Assembly (NCBI GenBank): GCA_028564925.1
Contig: CM053029.1
Location: 295,159,168-295,223,167, forward strand
DNA length: 64,000 nucleotides
Direction: 5' to 3'
Origin: Lithobates sylvaticus
Lineage: Eukaryota > Chordata > Amphibia > Anura > Ranidae
Positions 45,501-56,492 of this stretch are shown in pieces; position 1 is the first letter of the stretch, and each line of letters opens with the position of its first letter. A model generated the notes under the pieces. That model did no database searches, had not been told where the DNA came from, and worked only from the letters and a program-made list of their open reading frames with translations. Both the position numbers and the translations under genes were made by a program.

Positions 45501-45994
45501 ATAGTCTCCCCAATTTCTTTGTGGCCTCCAGGAAGTCTGTACTGCTTGAGACAGACTGGCTTCTCTGGTGGAGGAATGTAGACAGGGGTCCATTTTGCAT
45601 GACCTCTGACCACAGCCTTCACCGCCCTTACCAGATACGCTTTATCAGGATACCCGAATGTGAATGTACCTCTTTCAGTCTGAATTGACTGACCTTGAAG
45701 TACATCCATCCCCAGAATATTTTCGGGTAACTCTGATACCAAAACATTTGTCATAAATCCTGATCCCTTGCCAATAGCCAATTTCACTCGTATCCTAACT
45801 GCTGGTGTAGTTTGCCCTCCCAAACCTTCTACATAAATCAATTCTCCTTTGTGATGGGAAGGATTTCCTTGCAAAAGTGTAACTTCGGCTCCGCTATCAA
45901 CTAAAGCCATTACATGTGTAGGAGAAGATGACTTCCCCCACCATACAGTGACAGGTGCATATGGGCGTCGGTCTCCTGCTGTCACTGCCCTCAC
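42554..45994 (-). CDS. pol: ERV pol (protease, RT, RNase H, integrase)
   Basis: 1146-codon frame. Order of domains by residue: aspartic protease around 25-100 (LVDSGAEVTLLQG), reverse transcriptase about 150-400 (MTVDYRGLNKV, YIDD at 300-303), connection, RNase H about 600-745 (FTDGSA, YTDSWAVFKGL), integrase about 755-1010 (zinc-binding HKQSGH...CTVCG, then WQIDFIGPL, VQSDNGSHFTG, HPQAAGLIERYNG) and a C-terminal SH3-like tail. It makes the enzymes that reverse-transcribe and integrate the element. Full length for a retroviral pol; looks whole. It follows gag closely on the same strand; retroviruses of this kind express pol as a gag-pol fusion by read-through or frameshifting. The start codon given is only the first Met in the frame. 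Confidence 0.95.
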   Translation of the reverse strand: MRAVTAGDRRPYAPVTVWWGKSSSPTHVMALVDSGAEVTLLQGNPSHHKGELIYVEGLGGQTTPAVRIRVKLAIGKGSGFMTNVLVSELPENILGMDVLQGQSIQTERGTFTFGYPDKAYLVRAVKAVVRGHAKWTPVYIPPPEKPVCLKQYRLPGGHKEIGETIQELLRVGILRPAVSPFSSPVFPVKKPDGTYRMTVDYRGLNKVAPPLKSAVPDMISIVEKIAKDAGEYHAVIDLANAFFSILIDPECQDQFAMVWDGRQYTFTVLPQGYLHSPTICHGLIARDLSTLNLKVAVFHYIDDIMISGTKEDVTEALHLLIHHMENRGWAINRDKVQGPTTEVKFLGMMWTGQQRKIPETVVQTIQALSPPTTKKEAQKFIGVVGFWRSFIPHLGLILRPIYNVTRKKTEFSWGSEQRTAFLAAKEAILQHQGLGPVRQGVPFQLDVVEQNGTISWSLWQPNEKKGLRAIPIGFWSKQLTGAQKRYTPLEKYLFGAYTALQHVETITGKDTVTIHTALPIAGWVRDNGLITRAAVAQNQTLMKWKWYLQERGGIAAGDVRDISKQLAGLVTFTSTQPEEEIPVLQSSPIQEAPPFESLSEDMKQSAWFTDGSAIVASSGRKWTAAAYNPSTDTVLQETGIGGSSQYAELKAVVMTLQEDPSSHVTIYTDSWAVFKGLTTWMPTWKSNEWMIHGKVVWGGKEVWDYIWKEAHSRTIKVGHVDAHVPLVPDFENYNRVADEIAKVKAVVPIDPVLMNLANWAHKQSGHLGQKATYEWAQQRGLPISMDMIKTVIGNCTVCGEVRQWPLQKYSTGSIKRGERPAEIWQIDFIGPLPRGNNGLRYCCTAVDTYSGLMLVHPCKRADQAATLQLLQKLVVAYGCPKQVQSDNGSHFTGSTVQQWAKDSGVYWLCHIPYHPQAAGLIERYNGLLKDQIRKLTPTHTLRGWDRVLTHAVMLLNSRPIAKSTPYERMVGAGAQIPQLECRVQYLCKVPEKTGLNRYHVTASHDIETKSDVSEAEAYLGMRGNLAGRFEVIFALADELQDSGWDSDWLVDTSQQEWKVRLHNIKPSKINSSDLLGNISIFPLLPIDVLWEGQKWVQAGGKVLVRYPGKKPFRGEIVAEGPGSTVYVLLEGTDNPLCFPLHRLSPI

Positions 45995-46021
45995 GGCTAT
46001 TACAGGAGACTCACCTTCCCT

Positions 46022-47701
46022 TCATAAAGGATAAGGAACCTCCCAATCCCCTTTTCTGATTCTCTCTAACTCCTCCCCAGGATAAAGGGATTTGGGTTTG
46101 TGTTCACGTTCAGTTTTGGGAATTGGTTTGGGGCTAACAGGAGGGGTCTGTTCTGTTTCCTCTAAGTCTAGGCTGATGTTATCTTCACTAGGAGTAGTGT
46201 TTCTAACCCTGACAGTTTTACCTACTAAATCTTTCCACCTCTTCAGCATTTCTGCAGTAGAAATGCCATCTATCTCATCTTTAGGTACTCCTGCCTTTAA
46301 TAGGTCCACCCACATTTCTTTCCTAGAAATAACTAGCCTGGTTTTCTCTTCACCTCCTGTCTTCTCTACCCCATTCCCTTTCTTCTCTGTTCTTTTCTGC
46401 TTGTATTCTTCCTGTCTGGCCTTGACCTTATCTACTGCCCTGACAGGTTTTGTTTTAGTCTCCTCTAGCTCCCCCAACTGGCTTAAAAGGGTTGTAGCTT
46501 CATGAATCTTGCTGTTTAATCCCAGGCCTCCCAACAAGGACAATAAGGGAGCCCTGAGATTAAATGGCGCAGACTTCATCAGCTTAGAGCGCAGAGCAGA
46601 TGTAAATGGTTCCATATCTGGACCCATCCATTCTGGAAACGTATTTAATCCGGTTATACAACCCATCTCACGTAACCTGGAAATACCTTCTGCTATTGAT
46701 CTCCAGGAGTAGGTATTTTCCAGGTCAGTAGGACTAGAGTATACTCGGACTATTCCATCTCTCACGAGGTCTAACAGTGAAAAATTCACGCTAAACTCTC
46801 GGGCTTTTCGCATTGCCTGACGCAATTGTGGATCATGGGTTAACACTCCCATAGTCACTGCTTCCTTTGCTGACAAAACAACACTGTCTGCTCCTTCATC
46901 CCATAAGCGTAGGAGCCAACTCACTAGAGGCTCCCCAGACCTTTGTTTGTATTGTTTTGCCAGCTCATGGAGTTCAGTTTGTGTAAACTCCCGTACTTCT
47001 TCAAATTCAACATCTCTGGGGTTGCGATAATGCACCTCCCCATCTGCCATATCCTCTCTATCATGTTGCCGTTTCCTATGCTTAGTAATGAGAGGTCTGG
47101 CATACTTTTTCTTTCGCACTAGCAGATCATCATGCGAAACATCAAACTCTATCTCCTCATCCTCACTATCATTTGAGGAGAGCACATCCTCACAGTCCCA
47201 ATTTTGGGATGTGACAATGGCACGCACTCTGGCTTTACTAACAGGTTTACGGCCCTTCCTTTTCCTTAAGGCATTAATTGATTTGGTCATGAGGGCTGCA
47301 CACCGCTCTTGCAAATCATCAGCCCGACTAGCAGTTGAACGTACACACTCTGAAGCAACTGCTAGCTGGTCTTTTAATACCTTAACTTCTGCCTCTGCCT
47401 TCTCCCTTCTATGTGATTCGATGTAAAATGCGTGAAGAAAATACCATCCGAATTTGGACACCGTTCTCTTCTCTTTTTTACTTAAATCCAACCCCTTAAG
47501 GCTAAAATCTACAAAATGATCTGAGACTTTATCACCCCAAGTCAGCTTCAAGGGAGAAGCATACTTCACAATTTCTTTAGCAAGAGGCTCCCACTCATTG
47601 TCTCTGGCCCAGATAGGTAAGCTGCACACTTCCTTCTGGTCACCAGAACCCTTTACAGCCTTGCTTTTCCTAAACAGCTTACGCAGCATTTTACCTAGCA
47701 C
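46022..47701 (-). CDS. gag: ERV gag
   Basis: 559-codon frame downstream of the primer binding site. An N-terminal matrix-like region has W/F-rich motifs (WGDKVSDHFVDFSL), followed by a coiled-coil-like segment (residues about 85-140), an acidic and basic linker, and a capsid-like helical region (about 235-400: ELHELAKQYKQRSGEPLVSW, SLLDLVRDGIVRVY). A highly charged C-terminal tail follows. No CCHC zinc knuckle is evident, which fits class III-like elements. It forms the particle shell in related viruses. Looks whole. Confidence 0.9.
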   Translation of the reverse strand: MLGKMLRKLFRKSKAVKGSGDQKEVCSLPIWARDNEWEPLAKEIVKYASPLKLTWGDKVSDHFVDFSLKGLDLSKKEKRTVSKFGWYFLHAFYIESHRREKAEAEVKVLKDQLAVASECVRSTASRADDLQERCAALMTKSINALRKRKGRKPVSKARVRAIVTSQNWDCEDVLSSNDSEDEEIEFDVSHDDLLVRKKKYARPLITKHRKRQHDREDMADGEVHYRNPRDVEFEEVREFTQTELHELAKQYKQRSGEPLVSWLLRLWDEGADSVVLSAKEAVTMGVLTHDPQLRQAMRKAREFSVNFSLLDLVRDGIVRVYSSPTDLENTYSWRSIAEGISRLREMGCITGLNTFPEWMGPDMEPFTSALRSKLMKSAPFNLRAPLLSLLGGLGLNSKIHEATTLLSQLGELEETKTKPVRAVDKVKARQEEYKQKRTEKKGNGVEKTGGEEKTRLVISRKEMWVDLLKAGVPKDEIDGISTAEMLKRWKDLVGKTVRVRNTTPSEDNISLDLEETEQTPPVSPKPIPKTEREHKPKSLYPGEELERIRKGDWEVPYPL

Positions 47702-47771
47702 AAGCTACACACTACAGAAAAAACAGCTCTGCTTCAATTGAACTATAGCACAGTCACGGCGAGCCCCCAAA

Positions 47772-49409
<1,638 letters not shown>

Positions 49410-49625
49410 TAGGGGGCAATCACTTTTTCACACATGGCCATGATGGTTTGGATTTTTTTTCACCTTTAATAATAAACACCTTCATTTACAAATTGCATTT
49501 TGTGTTTACTTGTGTTGTCCTTGACTATTGTTTAAATTGGTTTGATGTTCCAAAACACTTAAGTGTGACAAACATGCAAAGGAACAGGAAATGAGGAAGG
49601 GGGCAAACACTTTTTCACACCACTG
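49410..49625 (+). mobile_element. Tc1 3' UTR and right terminal repeat
   Basis: Contains AATAATAAACACC and ends CTTTTTCACACCACTG before TA (49626-49627). Inner part 49496-49585 mirrors 41425-41532. Right after the TA comes L1 sequence, so the Tc1 abuts or inserted in that L1. Confidence 0.9.
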
Positions 49626-49631
49626 TATTAA

Positions 49632-49974
49632 AAAGCACTCACCCCACATTTGCATACTACAAGAGACCCACTTGGTGGGTAGTAAAGTGCTGGGCTTAAA
49701 GAAACCATGGGTGGGATATTTCTACCATGCAACACACTCTTGCAATGCCAGGGGGGTGAGTGTCTTAATACACAAGTCTCTTACATATGAGCTGCTGGAG
49801 GTGAAGTTAGATCCGGAGGGGAGGTATGTCCTACTGCATGTTGTTATTGACACGGTTGAAATGGTAATCCTAGGAATATACATACCACCACCGGCCATAG
49901 TGGCCCTCCTGAGACACCTGACCCCCCTCCTCTCTGCTTTCCCCACCGACAATGTGGTTATAGCGGGCGATTGA
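49632..49974 (+). pseudogene. L1 ORF2 endonuclease domain (partial)
   Basis: Reads HICILQETHLVGSKVLGLK, GYFYHATHSCNARGVSVL, LDPEGRYVLLHVVI, LGIYIPPP and VVIAGD. These are the APE-type endonuclease blocks; QETH supplies a metal-binding Glu and GD is the conserved end of the strand preceding the FN motif, where a stop (TGA, 49972-49974) occurs. The first block (N-terminal Asn strand) lies before the truncation. Confidence 0.9.
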
Positions 49975-50168
49975 TCCCTGACCCCTGGTCCCTGACCCCT
50001 CTAAGGACAGGTTATCTCACGGGACGGGTACGGACTCCCCTCTAGCACAATGGGCATCCCTCTATGGACTAACCGACATTTGGAGGTGGGGACACCCGAT
50101 GGACAGAGTTTACACATGCCACTCTACATCCTATAGAGCCATGTCACGCATTGATCTGATATACGTCA

Positions 50169-51683
50169 GTGGAGGTTTGCTCTCAAGAGTGCAATCGACT
50201 GAAATATTACCCAGGGGTATATCGGATCATGCGCCTGTTTTGTGTAGCTTCAAAACCCAGACCCCCCCCCCCCTCTGACAGAATCTGGAGGTTGTCTAGG
50301 TACTGGATAGCCGACCCACTCATTGAGACAGAGATTCCTGAACGTACGGCGGAGTTTTGGCGGACTAACACGGGCACTGCCTCTCTAGATATCACCTGGG
50401 ATGCCTTCAAGGCATACATTCGGGGGTGCTACCAAACGTCTATCTCCCGAGCACGTAGGGACGCTGCCATTACTATAGAAGAGTCCAGGGCACTTGATCT
50501 AGAAACCAAGTATGTTAGCACCCGTAACCCAATCACTTATTTAGACATGCAATCTGCTTATAGGGAGGTAATGCTTCTCAGGGTTACAAAGGCAAAAAAA
50601 TGCCAGTTGGCACAGACTCAACGTATCTTCGAGCAGGGGGAAAAAAATGGGAGACTCCTGGCTTGGTTAGCCAAAAAGCAACAACCAATTACCTCTATTG
50701 CGTGGATAAGGGACGTTGATGGGACAGTAATTACGGACCCCACTGCCATTAATGCACGGTTTGCGACATACTATCGGGAGTTATACTCCTCGAGAGCCAA
50801 CTACTCACCTGAGGAGCTGGTCTCCTTTCTTGACGGACTCGACTTCCCCACTCTTACCGATAGTGCCCGCGAACAACTGGACAGCACGATAACCCTAGAA
50901 GAAGTTCAACAGGCGGTAGGCTAAATGCAGGTGGGAAAGACTTATGGGGTGGACGGTATCCCCCTGGAGAATTATAAACAGTATAGTGATCAGTTGGCGC
51001 CTAAACTGCATGAAACTCTGACTAAATCTCTTAAAGAGCAGAAGCTACCCTCGTCTATGGCAGACGCAGTAATTGTAGTTATACCCAAACCGGGTAAGGA
51101 CCCCGAGCTGTGTGCCTCCTATAGGCCTATCTCCCTGCTTAATGCGGATGCCAAGGTCCTTACAAAAATCTTGGCTAAGCGCCTCAACCTGGTTATACAG
51201 ACAGTGGTGCATGAGGACCAGACGGGGTTTATGCCGGGTAAGGGCACAGATATTAACCTGCGACGGTTATATACTGTTTTGGGATCTGGGGACTGTTTGA
51301 CCCGTTCCGACGCAGTGGCCTCCCTGGATGCCGAAAAAGCATTTGACTCAGTAGAGTGGGGTTATCTCTGGGAGGTCCTGCGTCGGTTTGGTATTGGCCC
51401 TAGGTTGATCGCATGGGTGCAGACTCTATATGAGGCTCCGAGGGCCATGTCTAATCCCTGTGTCACTGGGTCGATGTGCACCACGCTTCGGGTCTGGGAG
51501 ACGGTCAGGACTAAGGTTGAGCAACCGCACAGTTGGTCCCCACACACTCCTCTATGGGGTAATCCCAGACTTTCACATTTTAGATCCGTTCGGGACCCAC
51601 AGTTGTGGATTACTGTAGATATGACATCACGACATTGGCTGACATTACCTCACCGACGGGGATCTGCACGTTCGACGATTTGA
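50169..51683 (+). pseudogene. L1 ORF2 reverse transcriptase, fingers and palm, deleted before FADD
   Basis: Frame 50169-50924 covers the linker (FWRTNTGTASLDITWDAFKA, AWLAKKQQPITSIAWIRD, YYRELYSS). One stop at 50922-50924, then 50925-51480 gives GVDGIPLENYK, VVIPKPGKDPELCASYRPIS, LLNADAKVLTKILAKRL, HEDQTGFMPGK and SLDAEKAFDSVEWGYLW. Homology breaks at about 51480, before the RQGCPLSP and FADD blocks, and the frame runs on without meaning to 51683. Confidence 0.9.
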
Positions 51684-52459
51684 AGAGAGACAAGGAAGTG
51701 CCCAACCACATGTTTTTCCGGTACCTGCAACTCCGCCATGCCTACCGATCACAATTCACACACCCAATTACCCTAGCGACCAATGGGATTGAAAAGATAC
51801 TGCTTAGAGGAGAGGACAAAAAAACACTGTCGACACTCTATTGTGAACTGGCTGGGTTGGATACCTCTCAGGTGACTCAATTGTTTAATAAGTGGCAGGC
51901 GGACGTGCCTTCCCTGGCGGATGACGACTGGGAGGAGGGGATCCAGCAATACCTTCCTCTCGTGGTCTCGGCGAGAGATAGGTTCATCCAACTTAAATTC
52001 ATCCACAGGGTGTACTATACCCCAAAAAGGTTGGCCAAAATATACCCCTCTTGTAGCCCGCTGTGCCCCAAATGCACCACTGAAATAGGCACCTTTCTAC
52101 ATGTCACATGGTCCTGCCACCTTATTCAGGCTTTCTGGGAGGAAGTGCTAAAAGATATTAATCGGATCAGTAAGCTACACGTCCCACGAGATCCAATCCC
52201 CTTGCTCCTGGGTATTGTTGACACTTTGGCAGCAAAACAGTCCAAGAAACTATTTGTATTTTACTCAGCTTTTTATGCTAGGAAGGCGATACTTCTGAAG
52301 TGGAAAGATCCTTCTCCCCCAACAGTTCAACAGTGGAGATCCTTAGTGGACACGGCCCTCCCCCTGTATAAACTCACATACGCGGGACGTAATTGTCCCC
52401 AAAAGTTTGATAAAATCTGGGGGGCTTGGGTGGAAAAGAGGAACCTGAGTCTAGACTAA
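51605..52459 (+). pseudogene. L1 ORF2 C-terminal region
   Basis: A 284-codon frame: HMFFRYLQLRHAYRSQF, LSTLYCELAGLD, FIQLKFIHRVYYTPKRLAKI, then CPKCTTEIGTFLHVTWSC with LIQAFW, the C-terminal cysteine motif of L1 ORF2, and a tail ending EKRNLSLD. Relatively well preserved. The join to the RT block at about 51560 is an internal deletion of several hundred codons. Confidence 0.9.
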
Positions 52460-52745
52460 AACTTGTATCCCCCGCACCATAGGCAAGGGATCTGATATGT
52501 AAACAACATGGTTGGGGGGGATTGTCGCCCCCCCTCATCTGTCCTTCATTTATGTTCAATGCCTCCTCTTACACTAGGCAAATAATTAAAAGTGCTCTGA
52601 TAAGTTGACCTTGGGTCACTAAGGGGAAATCTGATATGTATGAACGGTTTGAATTTAATGTAACATAGGGTTACTCTAGGAATTGTAGATGAGCTACCTA
52701 TAGCAATATGTCTGATTTAAAACTTTAAATAAACTTTATGTTAAA

Positions 52746-53128
52746 AATAAATTTAAAATTTAAATAAATTTAATTTTCCTTGTTTTTTGTTTGTTTAATT
52801 TCCGTATATTATGCTGTATACATTTTCTTTTTACTCTGATGTATGGAAGTTACTTTGTGTGTGAATGATAATGGTTACAATACTGTAAAGTAATTTTTCC
52901 TTGGCAGTATGAGTGCAATGTGTGATGTCAAACCTTGGAGGCTACTCTTACCCTAAAATCTTTTATTTTTTTTTCAGTTTTATACACAATTGTATTCAGT
53001 TATCTAGACAAAAACTGTACAGTAACCATTGTCAATGAAGGACTGGGCTAAGACTGAAAGGTGGACATGAGGGATATTTCAATGGTCCTCTGCCATAGAG
53101 ACAAAACATCTAAACATTTTGACTTTTA
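52746..53128. other. No feature recognised
   Basis: AT-rich flank between the L1 tail and the MITE. Nothing recognisable. Confidence 0.5.
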
Positions 53129-53713
53129 GGCTGCATTCACACCTGAGCGTAGCTTTTCAGGCAGAAAATCGTGCGAATTGCGGCCTTTTTTGCGGCGTTT
53201 TTTACAGCGATTCGCGGCGTTTTTTACCGCGATTTGCCGCAAATTTTGTGCAGAGCAAAAGGTCACCAATGTAAAAAGAATAAAAACGCCCAAATCTGCC
53301 CAATCTGACAAAAAAGGGTCCGGAACTTTTTTGAGTTTCAGGCGTAGGGCTTCAGGCGTTTTGGAGTGGAGATGTGAACCATCTCCATAGAGAATAATGT
53401 ATTTTTTCCCCTCTAGCGTTTTGTAGCTTCAGGCTGCATTCACACCTGAGCGTAGCGGAACGAGCGTTTTTACCGGCGTTTTTACCGGCGTTTTGTCGCG
53501 CGAATACGGTCGTTTTTGCACATTTGCATACATCGTTTTCAGGCGTTTTTCAACTTCATCGTTTTTCTGGATAGCCAATAGGAAAAATGATCATCACTGT
53601 CATCATTTGTTGCTATGTTTTTAGATTTTGTTCATCTGCTTCCTGGGTGAATACTGTACTACCGGGTCATCATTGTGCTTCCTGCTCCATATTGTACTAT
53701 CTTCTGCACAAAG

Positions 53714-56492
53714 ATGAGTGACAATGAGATGGCGTGTTTTCTGGCAGCAGCCACGGTTACCTCATACTTTCTACATGAAAGAGAGAGGAGAAAGAAGAGG
53801 GCACGCAGATATTGGATCCACCCAGTAATTGCCGAACGTGAAGAGAGAGGCCAATTTTGGGTCATGTATAGTGATCTACGTGAGCATGATGAGAAATTCT
53901 TGGACTACACAAGGATGTCCATAAAAAGGTTAGTCAAAGTAATTTGGATTCATGATGTTTGACATTGTTCCTGTCTTATAATGTCCACTAATAAACCCCA
54001 TATTTCTTGCTCACAGCTTTGATGAGTTACTGGGTTTACTCAGTAGCCGGTTGCAAAGAATGGACACCTATTTCCGGAACAGTATACCCCCAGTGGAACG
54101 ACTAATCATCACACTGAGGTAAATTCTTCTTATTTCTTTTTGTCCCCAGTGCCACGTGTCCCCAGTGCCACGTATCAATACCACCTGTCAGTGTCATGTG
54201 TCATCATTGCCACCTGTTAGTGCCACGTGTCCCCAGTGCCACGTATCATCAGTGCCACGTATCAATGCCACCTGTCAATATCACGTGTCATCATTGCCAC
54301 ATGTTAGTGCCACGTGTCCCCAGTTCCACGTATCAGTACCACCTGTCAGTGCCACGTGTCATCAGTGCAATGTATGTATTTTGGGGCGTTATTAGTGGTA
54401 TACACATTTCATCTGCGAAAAATAACATATTACAATGATTATTATAATAAAATTCCTACTTTTGTAAAGAATTGAGGGAAAAATAAACATCCGATCACAC
54501 AATTTTAATATTAAACAAAAAAACTTTATTTGTTACTATCAAATATTAACTAAATATTACTTATTCTCTTTTTTTTTTTTTTTTGAAAAATATACAGCTC
54601 AACCGGAGCTAACGTAGCTCAAAAAAAAAAAAAAAAATCAGAGGTGCTGAAAGGTTTGGGAGGAGTTGACTCCCTCGTTAGGTGCATTGACCACATCCAT
54701 GGCATGGCCATATTGTGACCAGGTGGAGGTAGATGCATGGTCATTGGGCTGCCAATTAGAAGGTGGTGGTGGTGTTGGCAGACGGTAGTAATTGGTTGGT
54801 GGCGGTGTAGGCAGAGGAGGGTAATTAGGAGGTGGTGCTGAAAACCGAGGAAGTGCTGGCAGATGGGGCGGGGGGGGGGATTAGCATAAGGACCATATGG
54901 TGGGGGAGGTTCAGAGGACCTATATGTGGTGGTTGGCGGGATGAAGGTCGCAATGTAGCGTATAGTGCCTGACAGCATGTCTGCCTGGAGCTCTGATGGA
55001 GCCTTCTCCATCAGACCTTCCAGACACCTAGCAGACACTTGAACATGGGACCTATTGCTGGTCATCCTGTCCGACATACCGGCCATAATGTCCAGCATTC
55101 TGTTAAAATCCGGTTCCGGAGCCCTCCTTCGTGTTCCTCTAGCTGGCACACGAACAGGAATAGGTGGTGTGGACTCCTCGTCACGGTCTCCCACAGGTGT
55201 TGTTGCTGTAGAGCGTGCCGGAGTAGACAACTGGCTCTCCGGATCTTGTCCTTCTTGTTCACCGCCTGATGCCTGGCTTGCTTGTGGGTCCAAATTATTT
55301 TGGGAGCTGTCCTCCCAGCTGTTTTCAGTACTGAAAATAGGAATTAATTATTAGAACTTTCTCTTTACATTTTGTTTAATGACATTCGTACAGATGATAG
55401 CTTACCGCCCCAAAGCCACCAATGGCCGAAGGAACTCCAGTTCTCTAGCATACATGTACTCTCTTGGAGCACATGCTGCAGATCCACTCCTACATTCCCT
55501 GGTCAGGCGTACATGTCGTGTGTAGGCATCCCGTAAGCTTTTCCACTTGAGTTTTAGCATTTTAACTGTCAAAACACAAATTAAAATATATATATTTATT
55601 TCTTTGTAGGTACCTAGCAACTGGACAATCTATATCAAGTCTGCACTATAGCTTTCGGATAGGGAAATCAACAGCTAGTTATATAGTCCGTGACACCTGC
55701 TCTGCAATTTGGGAGATTTTGAAGGATATCGTGTTTAAAAAACCGACATCAGAAGAGTGGTCACAGATATCGGAGGTTTTCCTGCAACGCTGCAATTTCC
55801 CTAATTGTGTCGGAGCAATCGATGGGAAACATATCAGGATCATTAAGCCCATGGGAAGCGGAAGCCAATACTTCAACTATAAAAAATATTTTTCTTTTGT
55901 TTTGATGGCGGTTGCGGATGCCAATTATTGCTTCCGGTACATTGACATTGGTTCGTATGGCAGCAGCGCTGACTCTGCTATTTTTAACAATTCCTCATTT
56001 GGACACCTCCTACGTACCGATTGTCTGGACGTTCCGGCAAGCAGGCCACTCCCGGGCACAAATGGCCCTCCCCTACCCAGTGTGTTTGTTGGAGATGAGG
56101 CCTTTGCTCTGAGTGAGCATCTACTACGGCCTTACTCAGGGCACAATCTAAATGAACAGAGGAGTGTGTTCAATTACCGTCTAACATGAGCACGTCGTGT
56201 GGTAGAATGTGCATTTGGCATATTGTCAAATAAATGGCGGGTACTGCACACTCTGATTGTTCTGAATATGCAAAATGCAGTCTCTGCTGTAAAGGCTTCA
56301 TGTGCATTGCATAATTTTGTAAGGCAGCGGGATGGATATGATTTTGAGGAGCCAGTACTTGAGAGTATGGAAAGAGCGCATTGGACCGGTGTGCGTGGAA
56401 ACAGACAAGGGACACATGTCAGGGATCAATTTGCATCCTACTTCATGTCTCCAGCAGGACAGGTCCCATGGCAGCTTGAGGCAATTCAATAA
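53714..56492 (+). CDS. PIF/Harbinger transposase (3 exons, one nonsense codon)
   Basis: Exons 53714-53928, 54017-54118 and 55610-56492 join in frame to 1200 bases (400 codons with stop). Donors GTTAGT (53929) and GTAAAT (54119) and acceptors ending CAG (54016) and TAG (55609) are seen. Exon 1 encodes a charged N terminus with YWIHPVIAEREERGQF; exon 2 gives SFDELLGLL and PPVERLIITLR, the conserved N-terminal motif of Harbinger transposases. The DDE_Tnp_4 catalytic core is in exon 3: Asp177 in GAIDGKHIRI, Asp227 in GSYGSSADSAIF and Glu305 in VVECAFGILSNKW. A TGA at 56187-56189 (codon 299, where relatives have Arg) separates the Glu from the rest; a single C-to-T change explains it. The protein nicks and integrates the element at TWA sites, in known cases with its Myb-like partner. 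Exons follow from frame agreement and splice sites; no transcript was available. Confidence 0.9.
54140..54385 (+). repeat. Intronic minisatellite (CAGTGCCACGTATCA)
   Basis: About 15 copies of a 15 to 18-bp unit GTGCCACGTGTCC/ATCA within transposase intron 2. Its core CAGTGCCACCTATCA resembles the minisatellites in repeat C. Confidence 0.85.

Larger units (their letters stand above)
49628..52745 (+). mobile_element. L1 LINE, 5'-truncated and internally deleted
   Basis: Three coding blocks of one ORF2 in order (endonuclease, RT, C-terminal) followed by a 3' UTR with AAATAAACTTTATG near 52725. The missing FADD-thumb segment and at least three in-frame stops or frame changes make it inactive. 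The 5' end coincides with the Tc1 right end; the matching L1 upstream part is not present left of the Tc1. Confidence 0.9.
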
